From assembly GCA_026169195.1 (NCBI GenBank), contig JAPFEH010000078.1, forward strand, positions 1 to 64,000: a stretch of 64,000 bases of DNA. Reading direction: 5' to 3'. Position 1 is the first letter of the stretch. Each line of letters opens with the position of its first letter. The position numbers and the translations under genes were made by a program. The notes below the pieces were generated by a model. That model made no database searches. It worked only from the letters and a program-made list of their open reading frames with translations, and was not told the DNA's origin. Positions 19,726 through 28,142 of the stretch are shown here, in pieces. The stretch is from Dysosmobacter sp. (GTDB lineage: Bacteria > Bacillota > Clostridia > Oscillospirales > Oscillospiraceae).

Positions 19726-21144
19726 TTAAAAGTTCGAGTAAATAAACGCTGTGCCATTGGAGAAGGACAGCACCGCCCACGCCAGCAGCACACCGCAGAG
19801 CACGGCGCTCCTCCGGTTCAGCCGCAGGCCGTCCAGCCGTTCCGCCGTCTCCTGCGGCCGCAGAGACACGACCAGTCCCGCCGACAGCAGGCCCAGCAGC
19901 ACCAGCCATGGCATCCAGCCCTTCAGCTGCGGCAGGATTGTTTGCAGCGCCGTGACCTCGCTTTCCAGCACTCCGGCTGTCAGCGCCGCTGCCGGAAGGC
20001 CCGCGCCGCCCGACACTCCCGCTGCAAGCAGCGCGCCCGCCGCCGAAAGGCTGGGCGCCCGGAAAAAGATCCACGCCAGATTGACAAAAAGGAAGGTCAG
20101 CAGCCATTGCACCGCCTTGGGCAGCCGTTCCCGACGGGAACCCCAGATCCGTTCCGCGACCTGTGCCAGCCCGTGGAGCAGGCCCCATACCAGAAAGGTC
20201 CATCCCGCTCCATGCCACAATCCGCTGAGCAAAAAGACCAGCACGATGTTCCCGTAGGTCCGCGCGCTTCCCTTCCGGCTCCCGCCCAGCGGGAAATACA
20301 CACATTCCCGCAAAAACGTGGTCAGGGTGATGTGCCAGCGTTTCCAGAACTCCCCCACCGACAGCGCCCGATAGGGCGTGCGGAAGTTTAGCGGCAGCCG
20401 GATTCCCAGCAGTCTGCCGCAGCCCGCGGCAATGTCGCAGTACCCCGAAAAATCCAGATACAATTGCAGCGTATAGGCCAGCATGACCAGCCACGCGCCC
20501 GGTGCCGTCAGATCTGCCAGCATGGCCCAGCCGTTGTCCGCAACGGTTCCCAGCGCGTCGGCCAGCAGCACTTTTTTTGCCATTCCCACTGAGATGGCAT
20601 ACATCCCCGCCGCCGCGTCCCGCGCGTCCGGCCGCAGGAACGACGTCCCCCGCAGCTGCGGAAAAAACGCGTCCGGACGCAGGATCGGGCCGGACACCAG
20701 CGTTGGAAAAAACAGCCCGTACAGCACAAGGCTGTCCCCCGGTACGGGCACATACTGGCGGGTGTAGACCTCCTTCAAAAGCCACAGCTGCTGAAACGTG
20801 AAAAAGCTCAGTCCCAGCGGCGCCCAGCCCATGGAGACGGCTCCGCCGGTGAAAAAGCCCAGATACTTAAACACGCACAGCACCGCAAGATGGTACCCGC
20901 AGGCCGCCGCCAGCCAGCCGCGCCGGCGGCCGCCCTCTCCCGCAAGATGCCGGACCGTTCCCGCCGTGACGCACAGCCCCGCGCACAAAACCAGCACGCC
21001 TGCCGGCCCGTCCCAGAGGGCGAAGATCAGGCAGGCCGCCGCCAGCGCCAGCCGCCCTGTCCGGAGATCCCGCCGGCCGGCAGCCCCGCACAGGAACACC
21101 GTGGCTGCCAGAAACCATATAAATGACAACGACTGTACGTTCAT
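19726..21144 (-). CDS. MBOAT-family membrane O-acyltransferase
   Basis: The 472-residue polytopic protein carries the hallmarks of the AlgI/DltB/PatA group: SGYCDIAAGCGRLLGI, WKRWHITLTTFLRECVYFPLGG and the active-site histidine motif GLWHGAGWTFLVWG (about residue 308). It should transfer acyl groups across the membrane to a cell-surface polymer. I chose the ATG at 21144, immediately after the XRE gene stop (TGATATG arrangement). The partner SGNH-like protein follows. Its target, such as a polysaccharide or teichoic acid, is not indicated by neighbouring genes. Confidence 0.92.
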   Translation of the reverse strand: MNVQSLSFIWFLAATVFLCGAAGRRDLRTGRLALAAACLIFALWDGPAGVLVLCAGLCVTAGTVRHLAGEGGRRRGWLAAACGYHLAVLCVFKYLGFFTGGAVSMGWAPLGLSFFTFQQLWLLKEVYTRQYVPVPGDSLVLYGLFFPTLVSGPILRPDAFFPQLRGTSFLRPDARDAAAGMYAISVGMAKKVLLADALGTVADNGWAMLADLTAPGAWLVMLAYTLQLYLDFSGYCDIAAGCGRLLGIRLPLNFRTPYRALSVGEFWKRWHITLTTFLRECVYFPLGGSRKGSARTYGNIVLVFLLSGLWHGAGWTFLVWGLLHGLAQVAERIWGSRRERLPKAVQWLLTFLFVNLAWIFFRAPSLSAAGALLAAGVSGGAGLPAAALTAGVLESEVTALQTILPQLKGWMPWLVLLGLLSAGLVVSLRPQETAERLDGLRLNRRSAVLCGVLLAWAVLSFSNGTAFIYSNF

Positions 21145-21145
21145 A

Positions 21146-21823
21146 TCACTCTCTGGCGAGGGTGTTGAGCCGGGCATCGGCGGTGCTGAGCACCTGCGTC
21201 ATGCTCTGACAGCGCCCCGGATATGCCTCCGCCACCGCTTCGGCTGACATGGCGGGAAACACGGCCTTTTGCTCCGTCTGCTGCCGCAGGGCATGGAAAT
21301 AGCGGGATTCCTCCAGCTTCATCTCCGCGTCCGCCATGCCCAGCGTACAGTCCGCCGCATTCAGCGCAAAATAATCCTCATTGGCTCCGGATTCCCGGTA
21401 CAGGTGGCGGTAGAGCTGATAGATCCCGCTGCCCAGATATGCCGCAGCGGCATTGATGGCAGCCTTGTCCCCCAGCTTGCCCAGCAGGCCGAACAGCACC
21501 CCCAGCGCTCCCGAAAGGAGCTTGCTCTGCAAGGTCGCCATCACACTGCCCTGCAGCACGTTCCCCGGCTCCGCCGCGTTCAGGATCTCTTCGTGGGTCA
21601 GCATGCTGCCCTCCCGGGACAGCGTGCGGCCCAGCATAAAATCCGCCGATACATGGTAATAATCGCAGGCCTTCACCACGAAGGACAGCCCCGGTTCCCG
21701 GATGCCGTTTTCATAATGGCTCAGCAGCGCCTGTGAGATCCCCAGATCTCCGGCAGCGGTCCGCTGGGAAACGCCCCGCTCCTTCCGCAGCAAAGACAGG
21801 GTACGTGAAAATTCGGAAGCCAT
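21146..21823 (-). CDS. XRE-family regulator with long C-terminal helical domain
   Basis: Residues about 6-62 form a Cro/C1 helix-turn-helix (RKERGVSQRTAAGDLGISQA). The remaining 160 residues are alanine-rich and helical, with a hydrophobic stretch around residues 105-130, and have no domain I recognise. The ATG follows AAGGAG. It is the first gene of an apparent operon with the MBOAT, SGNH-like and lepA genes and is coupled to the MBOAT gene by near-overlap. A palindrome at its promoter suggests autoregulation, but this is inference. Confidence 0.85.
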   Translation of the reverse strand: MASEFSRTLSLLRKERGVSQRTAAGDLGISQALLSHYENGIREPGLSFVVKACDYYHVSADFMLGRTLSREGSMLTHEEILNAAEPGNVLQGSVMATLQSKLLSGALGVLFGLLGKLGDKAAINAAAAYLGSGIYQLYRHLYRESGANEDYFALNAADCTLGMADAEMKLEESRYFHALRQQTEQKAVFPAMSAEAVAEAYPGRCQSMTQVLSTADARLNTLARE

Positions 21824-21862
21824 ATTCTGATCTCCTTTGCAGCTTTTCTCTCTTGATTTCTA

Positions 21863-21901
21863 ATACGCGCCGTATAGTTTAACAAATCAGATACGGAATG
21901 T
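21863..21901 (-). promoter_or_regulatory. Promoter and candidate operator of the XRE operon
   Basis: On the minus strand a -35-like TTTACA is followed after 17 bp by TAAACT. Just downstream lies the palindrome ATACG-N3-CGTAT (21863-21875), close to the expected transcription start. A partial copy, GATACGG, lies in the spacer. An XRE repressor binding there would block its own operon. Confidence 0.5.
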
Positions 21902-21915
21902 AAAGAGGTTTCTGT

Positions 21916-21943
21916 GAAAAAGGACGCCGCAGCCGCGGCGTCC
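21916..21943 (-). terminator. Terminator of the HAD hydrolase gene
   Basis: A perfect 9-bp stem pairs 21935-21943 with 21922-21930 around 4 nt, followed on the minus strand by TTTTTCAC. Confidence 0.85.
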
Positions 21944-21986
21944 CGTCCTGTATTCTCAAAACCGGCTCCGGACCGGCAGCATCGCC

Positions 21987-22868
21987 TTAAAACAGGCCCA
22001 CCTGATCCGGCAGCACATCGCCGCCGATATTCCGCATCTGCCGGGCATTTTCCTCTCCCAGCCGGTCACACACGGCGATCTTCCGGATCATATCCTTCAC
22101 CGTCAGCTCCAGCGCCGTTCCCTCCCGGTAATCGGCCCGGAAGATAAAATCCACCCGTCCCTTGGCCAGCAGATCCTCCACCCCCGGGCGGTTGCTGTCC
22201 TGATAAACGGCAATGGCCTGTCCGCCGTAGGCCCGCATCATCTTCATGCAGGGAACGTCCGAGAGCCCGTCCCCCATGTAGACCATGTTGGTGAAGGGGA
22301 CCCGCTTGCTGTCATCGGGCATGGAGTCGTTGAGCTTCCGGTCCTCAGACACATCCAGCACACCCTTGTTGATCCGGTAAACAAACTGGGTCTTGGCGGT
22401 AAAATTGACCGTCAGCTTGGGCCAGACCGGCTTTCCCGCTTCATCATAGTAAAACTCACTGGCGTAGATCTCCCGGAACGCACCGCTGATGGCGGAGCCT
22501 TCGATGATCTCCCGCAGTCCGGAGGAAATCACATAATGCTCCACCTGAACCCCCTGCTCTGCGCCGAAGGCATCAATGCGGTGAAACCAGTCCTCCACGC
22601 CGGGAAACAGCACGATGTCTCTTCCCATTTCCGTAAGGCTCTCTCTGGTAAAGGGCAGGCCCCGCTTTTCCGATTCCCGGATCATGGTATACATATAGGC
22701 CAGAATTCCGTCCATGTGCGTTTCCCGCCCGAAGCTGTTGGCAAGCGTCCAGAATTCTCCGGGCGTCATCCCCAGCGACGGGATGAAGGTATAATCCTCC
22801 ATATCCGTCGTACACAGCGTCTTATCGAAATCATACAGAAAGGCCACGATGGGCGCCTGCTTTTCCAT
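21987..22868 (-). CDS. HAD-superfamily phosphatase
   Basis: The 293-residue protein has HAD motif I as DFDKTLCTTD (about residues 13-22), motif II in ISSGLREII (about 117), a lysine in the KRVPF region and motif III as YMGDGLSDVPCMK (about 218). It resembles the phosphoserine phosphatase-like branch with a helical cap, but the substrate cannot be predicted. The ATG has an AGGAGG site. It is bounded by terminators on both sides, and no promoter is evident in the 49 bp upstream, so read-through from divIVA is possible. Confidence 0.88.
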   Translation of the reverse strand: MEKQAPIVAFLYDFDKTLCTTDMEDYTFIPSLGMTPGEFWTLANSFGRETHMDGILAYMYTMIRESEKRGLPFTRESLTEMGRDIVLFPGVEDWFHRIDAFGAEQGVQVEHYVISSGLREIIEGSAISGAFREIYASEFYYDEAGKPVWPKLTVNFTAKTQFVYRINKGVLDVSEDRKLNDSMPDDSKRVPFTNMVYMGDGLSDVPCMKMMRAYGGQAIAVYQDSNRPGVEDLLAKGRVDFIFRADYREGTALELTVKDMIRKIAVCDRLGEENARQMRNIGGDVLPDQVGLF

Positions 22869-22882
22869 AGCTCCTCCTTATG

Positions 22883-22912
22883 AAAAAAGCGGCTCCGCGG
22901 AGCCGCTTTTTT
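22883..22912 (-). terminator. Terminator after divIVA
   Basis: An 18-nt GC palindrome at 22889-22906 is flanked by six A residues on one side and six T residues on the other, giving a bidirectional-type terminator. It lies 5 bp after the divIVA stop. Confidence 0.85.
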
Positions 22913-22917
22913 GTGGG

Positions 22918-23604
22918 TCATTCTCCGCTGTAATTGCGGCCGAACTTCAAATCATCCAAGCTGATGCGGCGGGTGCTGTCCAGATCGCCGCCGGCAAAGG
23001 GGTTTTCCTCCGGATACTCCGCGGCGGCGGGAGGTTCCTCCTGCGCCGGCTGCTCTGCAGCTTCCGCCTCTTCCTGCGCGGCAAAGGCCGCCATCACTGT
23101 TTCTCCGATCTCCTCCACCCGGGCTTCCTCCCGTGCGGGGGCGGGCTGCTGCACGTCCATCTGCGGCAGCTGCTCCAGAAATTTCAGCTCCTGCGCGCAC
23201 AGATCCCGTCCCGCGGCGATAAAGCGAGCCAGCTCCTGCTGCCCCTGTGTCAGACGCTCCTGCGCGGCGGTCAGCTCCATCTGGTACTGCACCGTCCGTT
23301 CCTTTGCGTCCGTGTCGGCCTGCGCAAGAATCTCATCCCGCTTTGCCTCCGCGTCCCGGACAATGGAATCCGCCATGCGCTGGGCCGTCAGCAAGGTCGC
23401 CCGCATAGAGTCCTCCGTCGCCCGGTATTCCTCCACCTTTTCCACCAGAACCTTCAGCTTGGCCTTCAGCGCTGCATTTTCTTTATAAAGGGCCGTATAG
23501 TCATCCGTCAGCTCGTCCAGAAATTCATCGACCATGGCCATATTGTATCCGCCCATGACTGCCTTGGTGAAGGCGTGCGTGGAAACCTCCTGCGGTGTCA
23601 GCAT
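22918..23604 (-). CDS. divIVA: DivIVA-domain cell division/polarity protein
   Basis: The 228-residue protein opens with the DivIVA membrane-binding region (LTPQEVSTHAFTKAVMGGYN, residues 2-21), then a long coiled coil (about 30-150). Its C-terminal half, from about 165, is acidic and rich in Ala, Glu and Pro. DivIVA senses curved membrane at septa and poles. I chose the ATG at 23604, with a GGGAGAG site. It follows sepF by about 85 bp, the usual sepF-divIVA order of Firmicutes, although ylmG and ylmH homologues are not seen. Confidence 0.92.
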   Translation of the reverse strand: MLTPQEVSTHAFTKAVMGGYNMAMVDEFLDELTDDYTALYKENAALKAKLKVLVEKVEEYRATEDSMRATLLTAQRMADSIVRDAEAKRDEILAQADTDAKERTVQYQMELTAAQERLTQGQQELARFIAAGRDLCAQELKFLEQLPQMDVQQPAPAREEARVEEIGETVMAAFAAQEEAEAAEQPAQEEPPAAAEYPEENPFAGGDLDSTRRISLDDLKFGRNYSGE

Positions 23605-23689
23605 ATCCAGTCTCTCCCTTTTTGTCAAAATACGCTCCCGCACTGCCTGCCGCCTTCAAGGCCGGCGGCGCTCACGGGGCAAGCTGCCT

Positions 23690-24124
23690 TCAAAAATAAA
23701 GGCCGTTGTTTTCCAGCTCGTCGATCAGGTCTCCTTCAATGTCCACATGATACGGGGTAATGATAAATGTATTGGCGGAAACCTTCTTGATCTTTCCCTC
23801 GCCGGCATATGCCACACCGGACAAAAAGTCGATCAGGCGGCGGGCAATGTCCTTGTTGGTGGATTCCAGATTCAGCACCACCGTCCGCTTGTCCTTCAGG
23901 TGGTCGGCGATCTCAGAGGCGTTTTCAAACCGTTCCGGCTTCACCAGCACCACCTTCAGCTGGGTGGTGGCGTGGATGTTGACCACTTTATTCCGGCGGT
24001 CCTCCGCCTTATTGCGGCGGTCTTCAAAGGCGTCCCGTCGGGGCGTCTCCTCAAAATCATCAAATTCCTCGTCCTCATCCTCATAGGGGTGAGTCAGCTT
24101 CTTCAATTCATCAATAAAGCCCAT
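23690..24124 (-). CDS. sepF: Cell division protein SepF
   Basis: SepF links FtsZ to the membrane and arranges it into the division ring. The 144 residues have the N-terminal membrane-binding helix (MGFIDELKKL), a charged acidic linker with a repeated RRNKAEDRRNK segment, and the conserved C-terminal domain (ERFENASEIADHLKDKRTVV, residues about 69-88, and IDFLSGVAYA). The ATG at 24124 follows AAGGAGG. It comes 28 bp after yggS. Confidence 0.96.
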   Translation of the reverse strand: MGFIDELKKLTHPYEDEDEEFDDFEETPRRDAFEDRRNKAEDRRNKVVNIHATTQLKVVLVKPERFENASEIADHLKDKRTVVLNLESTNKDIARRLIDFLSGVAYAGEGKIKKVSANTFIITPYHVDIEGDLIDELENNGLYF

Positions 24125-24152
24125 GGCGGCAGCCTCCTTGTTGATGGAGTTT

Positions 24153-24845
24153 TTACAGGTAGTGGCGGGCGCCGAAAATGGCGGTGCCCACCCGAACCAT
24201 GTTGGCACCGGCGCGGATGGCATCTTCATAATCTCCGCTCATGCCCATCGAGAGATATTCTAATTCATTATGAAACAATTTCTCATTGATGTCAACATAA
24301 AGCGCCCGAACTTTGTGAAAATACTGCATATTGGCATCTCTGTCCGCATCTGCGGGCGGAATGGTCATCAGACCCCGCACCCGCACGTGCTCCCGCTTTT
24401 TTGCCTCTTCGGCCGCGGAAAAGAGCGCCTCCGGCGCAAAGCCGCTCTTGGCCTCCTCTTCTCCGATGTTCACTTCCAGCAGGATGTCCTGCACGATGCC
24501 GTTGGCGGCGGCAACCTTCTCGATCTCATCCAGCAGCGGCAGCGAGCCTACAGACTGGATCAGCGCCGCCTTGCCCACCACCTGCTTGACCTTGTTGCGC
24601 TGCAAATGGCCGATGAAGTGAAGGGGCGCGCCGTCATAGGCGTGCTCACTGAGTTTCTGGGTCATCTCCTGCACCCGGTTTTCTCCCAGCACATCAATTC
24701 CGGCGGCGATGGCCTCCCGGCAGGCGGCGGCGTCATTCATCTTGCTGGCGCCCACCAGCGTGATCTCTCCGGGGTCCCGCCCCGCCTCTCTGGCGGCTGC
24801 GGCAATGTTGGCCCGCACCTGACGGATGTTTTCAGCAATGGACAT
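24153..24845 (-). CDS. yggS: PLP homeostasis protein (YggS/PLPBP)
   Basis: The 230-residue protein is a single-domain PLP-binding TIM barrel without known catalytic activity, involved in vitamin B6 balance. The PLP lysine lies in LVGASKMN (about residue 35), with HFIGHLQRNK (about 79), a SMGMSGDYEDAI phosphate-binding segment (about 199) and VRVGTAIFGAR near the end. It sits directly upstream of sepF, a conserved position. Confidence 0.95.
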   Translation of the reverse strand: MSIAENIRQVRANIAAAAREAGRDPGEITLVGASKMNDAAACREAIAAGIDVLGENRVQEMTQKLSEHAYDGAPLHFIGHLQRNKVKQVVGKAALIQSVGSLPLLDEIEKVAAANGIVQDILLEVNIGEEEAKSGFAPEALFSAAEEAKKREHVRVRGLMTIPPADADRDANMQYFHKVRALYVDINEKLFHNELEYLSMGMSGDYEDAIRAGANMVRVGTAIFGARHYL

Positions 24846-24898
24846 ACTTTCCAACTTCTTTCTATTTGAATTTTTAGAGATTCCCGTATATGCTCCGC

Positions 24899-26161
24899 TC
24901 ATTCCGAAAGAATGACCTTTCCGTCATACAGTTCTCCAGCGGAAAGGATGACTTCGTCTCCAGCACGCAGCCGAAGCGGCTCCCTGTCTGCAGGCGGGTC
25001 GGCCTGCACCAGTGCAAAATTCTCGCCTCTGTACAAGACCTTGACCGGCTTGAAGCGGGCCTCCACGCCCATGACGCAGTATACGCCGATGGTGCGCGTT
25101 TCCGTTTCCGTTCCGTCCTCTCCGGTGTGCGAGGCAGTCACCACCCGCAAAGCCTCCTCGGGCACGCGGATCCCCTCCACACCGCCGCTGATGATCTGCG
25201 CGCTCTGCTGCCGCAGCAGCGTCAGCTCCGAAAGGTAATTCCGGCCCTCCAAGACTACCACGCACCGGCCGTTTTCCTCCTGCCCCACGTGGGCCACCGT
25301 CACCGTCAGGTCCCGCTCCACGCCCTTGGCGAACCGGAGCGTCAGGGGCGTCTCCGCATCCTGCATACGCTGCGCCTCCGCCGCTGTTACAACGGTCACA
25401 TAATACCATGCGTCTCCCAGCACCAGCTTTCCCGCTCCGGCAGCCGCCGGATCAGGCTCCACCGTTTGAAGCTGAGAGGGCGTCATGGTGCGGATACTCT
25501 CCGGCGTCAGCAGCGCTTCGTAACCGTCCACCACTGCCGAATACAGTCCGGACTTCGGCGCCGTGACACGGCGGACCGCTCCTGCGATCTGCGTCTGCAG
25601 CGTTTTGACCTGCCCTTGCAGATCCTGAATCTGTACCGTCAGGTCGGTGGTATCCGTATTGGTATAATCCCGCTTGAGCACCTGTGCCCGCAGATGCGCG
25701 CCCTGTTTCTCCGCATCGCCCAGATGCCCCGCTGTCAGGGCGGCCCGGTAATCCAGAATGTTTCTGCGGATCTTTACATCCAGCTTCTGTGCCACTTCTA
25801 CGCCGACTTCCGCTTCCTGCGCATACCGCAGCTGTTCCATGCGGGCATTCAATGCCTCGATCTGCGCCTGCAGATCCACGGAAGCCTGATCGGCATAGAC
25901 CGCCGCCACCGTGCCGCCCGCAGAGACCCGCTCCCCTTCTTCCCTGCGGACCTGCAGCACACCGGTCTGCTGCGGCAATACCAGCTCCTCCCGCACCACA
26001 TATCCGGAAACGCTGGCAGCCTCCTCCACCCGGTAATGATATGTCGGAATGGTGGAGAGCGGGTCACTGAAATAGCGAACCGTCTGAACGCCGAAATAGA
26101 GGGCGAGCGCCAGTGTGACCGCCGCCATCAATAATTTTGTACCGATCCCGTTGTTTTTCAT
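24899..26161 (-). CDS. HlyD-like membrane fusion/adaptor protein
   Basis: The 420-residue protein has one N-terminal membrane helix (residues 9-27), a biotinyl-lipoyl-like segment split by a coiled coil (about 100-195), and C-terminal beta-rich domains. This is the layout of HlyD-family adaptors. No transporter gene accompanies it; instead it lies directly upstream of yggS-sepF-divIVA. A role in envelope assembly or division is suggested only by position. Confidence 0.8.
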   Translation of the reverse strand: MKNNGIGTKLLMAAVTLALALYFGVQTVRYFSDPLSTIPTYHYRVEEAASVSGYVVREELVLPQQTGVLQVRREEGERVSAGGTVAAVYADQASVDLQAQIEALNARMEQLRYAQEAEVGVEVAQKLDVKIRRNILDYRAALTAGHLGDAEKQGAHLRAQVLKRDYTNTDTTDLTVQIQDLQGQVKTLQTQIAGAVRRVTAPKSGLYSAVVDGYEALLTPESIRTMTPSQLQTVEPDPAAAGAGKLVLGDAWYYVTVVTAAEAQRMQDAETPLTLRFAKGVERDLTVTVAHVGQEENGRCVVVLEGRNYLSELTLLRQQSAQIISGGVEGIRVPEEALRVVTASHTGEDGTETETRTIGVYCVMGVEARFKPVKVLYRGENFALVQADPPADREPLRLRAGDEVILSAGELYDGKVILSE

Positions 26162-26240
26162 ATTGGCCCCTTATGTACCTCTGCTTTCTGACTGCGGGGA
26201 AGCGCGGCTGACCGGAACGCATCTGCCGGACCGGCCGCCG

Positions 26241-26495
26241 TTACAGCATCCCGCCGGCGCAGCCTTCCTCCGCTTCCTCTGTCAGCTCCACCCGCTGAAA
26301 CGGAACAATGGTGGAAATGGCGTGCTTATAGATCACCTGCTGACGGCCCTCGCTGTCCAGAATCACCACAAAAGAGTCGAACCCTGTGATCACCCCGCGC
26401 ATTTGAAAGCCGTTCATCAGAAACACCGTGACCGGGACCTTGCCCCGTCTGGCTCTGAGTAGGAAAAGATCCTGCAAATTTCCTTTGTTGTACAT
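26241..26495 (-). CDS. hfq: RNA chaperone Hfq
   Basis: The 84-residue protein has the Sm1 motif ([20 protein letters not shown]), a [13 protein letters not shown] strand and the Sm2 motif YKHAIST. In the Q/N region it reads NLQDLF, as in Gram-positive Hfq. The ATG at 26495 follows AAAGGAG. It lies 58 bp after miaA, the classical miaA-hfq order. The acidic C-terminal tail ends in a short CAGGML. Confidence 0.96.
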   Translation of the reverse strand: MYNKGNLQDLFLLRARRGKVPVTVFLMNGFQMRGVITGFDSFVVILDSEGRQQVIYKHAISTIVPFQRVELTEEAEEGCAGGML

Positions 26496-26553
26496 ATCGT
26501 CTGCTCCTTTTTCTGTATGAGTCGGACGTTTTTTCCATGTTTCGCCCGCGGGA

Positions 26554-27498
26554 CTAGGATACCCCCGCAGCCTGCAGGATTTCTGTCGAACGCTGTAAGG
26601 CTTTCGCAAAATCCCGTTCTTTTTCCCATTCGATCCAATGAATGGCCTCATTTCGCCGCAGCCATGTCAGCTGCCGCTTGGCGTACTGGCGGGAGCGGAG
26701 CTTCACCTCTGCAATGGCCTCCTCCTCTGTGGCGGTGCCGTCCGCCACACGGAGAAATTCCTTATACCCGATGGCCTGCCACGCAGTCGCCTCTCTGGGA
26801 AGCCCCTGCTCCAGCAAAGCCCGCACTTCCTCCGTCAGCCCCGCCTCTACCATCTTGTCCACCCGGCGGTCGATGAGCGCTTTCATGTCCTCCCGATCGG
26901 CAAAGCGCAGCCCCAGCCAGACCGCGTCATAGCGGGGCGGCAGATTGCGGGTTTCGGCGTTGTGGGCGGTGATGGTCTTTCCGGTCTCCCGATAAACCTC
27001 CAGCGCCCGCAAAATCCGTTTTTCATCCGCAGGATGCAGCCGCTGCGCCGCCTCCGGATCCACTTGCCGCAGCTCCTCCAGCAGCGGGGCGATCCCCTCC
27101 CGCTCCAGACGCTGCTGCAGCTGCCGCCGCACTTCTCCGCCGGCCTGTCCGCCGGCAAACTCCCGTCCCTGAACCACCGCTTCCAGCCACAGTCCCGTGC
27201 CTCCTACCAGAACGGGCAGCTTTCCGCGGGCCAGTATGTCGTCCACCACGGGAACGGCCTCCCGCACATAGCGGGCCACCGACCATTGCTCCGCCGGATC
27301 CGCCACGGCGATCATGTGATGGGGCACGCCGTCCATTTCCGCCGCCGTGGGCGCCGCCGTGCCGATGGTCATGCCCCGATAGATCTGCATGGAGTCCACG
27401 GAGACCACTTCACCGCGGAACCGCTTCGCCAGCAGAACGCCCAGCGTCGTTTTCCCGCAGGCGGTAGGCCCCGCCACACAAACGATTTTCGGCGTCAT
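26554..27498 (-). CDS. miaA: tRNA dimethylallyltransferase
   Basis: MiaA adds the dimethylallyl group to A37 of tRNAs that read U-initial codons. The 314 residues include the P-loop [10 protein letters not shown] (about residues 9-18), [10 protein letters not shown], the GGTGLWLEA segment and the C-terminal [13 protein letters not shown] tRNA-binding region. I chose the ATG at 27498 because of its AGGAGGGAG site. MiaB, which acts next on the same base, is encoded about 8 kb upstream in the same gene string. Confidence 0.96.
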   Translation of the reverse strand: MTPKIVCVAGPTACGKTTLGVLLAKRFRGEVVSVDSMQIYRGMTIGTAAPTAAEMDGVPHHMIAVADPAEQWSVARYVREAVPVVDDILARGKLPVLVGGTGLWLEAVVQGREFAGGQAGGEVRRQLQQRLEREGIAPLLEELRQVDPEAAQRLHPADEKRILRALEVYRETGKTITAHNAETRNLPPRYDAVWLGLRFADREDMKALIDRRVDKMVEAGLTEEVRALLEQGLPREATAWQAIGYKEFLRVADGTATEEEAIAEVKLRSRQYAKRQLTWLRRNEAIHWIEWEKERDFAKALQRSTEILQAAGVS

Positions 27499-27518
27499 GA
27501 TCTCCCTCCTCTGCGTTT

Positions 27519-28112
27519 TCAAAATTCCGCCGCCAGCTTTCCGGCCAGCTCACAGGCTGCCGCCAGCGTTTCCTCCCCTTTTTCCGGACAGGCATCCAGC
27601 CCGCCCGCAAAGACATACTCGAAGCGGGGGATGCCAAACATGGCCGCCAGCTGCCGCCAGTGGATCACGCCGGCGCTGTCCTCCCGTTCAAAATCCCCGC
27701 CGGTGGTCAGATAGACCAGTCCGCCGGCGGCACAGTCGCCGTGGCAGCCGGCTTCATCGTAATGGTAGGAAAGGCCGTTTGCGGAAATATGCTCAATATA
27801 CGTCCGCAGAGCCGCCGGATAGCTCAGATCCCAGAAGGGCGCCGCCACCACAACGGCGTCCGCCGCCCGGAACTGCCGGGCCAGAGCAAAGACCGGCGCA
27901 TCCCACGCCCCCGCAGAGGCCAGCGCGTCCCGCTCATTCAACCCCTCCGGATCGAAGGGCCGCAGTGCCAGCAGCGTCTCCGGCGGCACCGTTTCCAGCT
28001 CCGCCTCCGGATGCGCGGACCGGAAGGCGTTCAAAAACGCGTCCGCCAGCCGCCTTGTGCGGGAATCCTGCCCCCGCTGACTGATGCAGCAATCCACAAA
28101 CAGCAATCTCAT
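27519..28112 (-). CDS. Flavodoxin-fold NAD(P)H-dependent oxidoreductase
   Basis: The 197 residues resemble the FMN-dependent NADH-azoreductase/NAD(P)H quinone oxidoreductase fold. They begin with a beta strand and phosphate-binding loop (SQRGQDSRTRRLADAF), then APFWDLSYPAALRTYIEH (about residue 91) for flavin contact, and a YLTTGGDF strand (about 132). The substrate is unknown. It starts 30 bp after mutL and its stop overlaps the region just before miaA. Confidence 0.85.
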   Translation of the reverse strand: MRLLFVDCCISQRGQDSRTRRLADAFLNAFRSAHPEAELETVPPETLLALRPFDPEGLNERDALASAGAWDAPVFALARQFRAADAVVVAAPFWDLSYPAALRTYIEHISANGLSYHYDEAGCHGDCAAGGLVYLTTGGDFEREDSAGVIHWRQLAAMFGIPRFEYVFAGGLDACPEKGEETLAAACELAGKLAAEF

Positions 28113-28142
28113 AGCTTCCTCCTCATTCCATACAAAGCCCGT

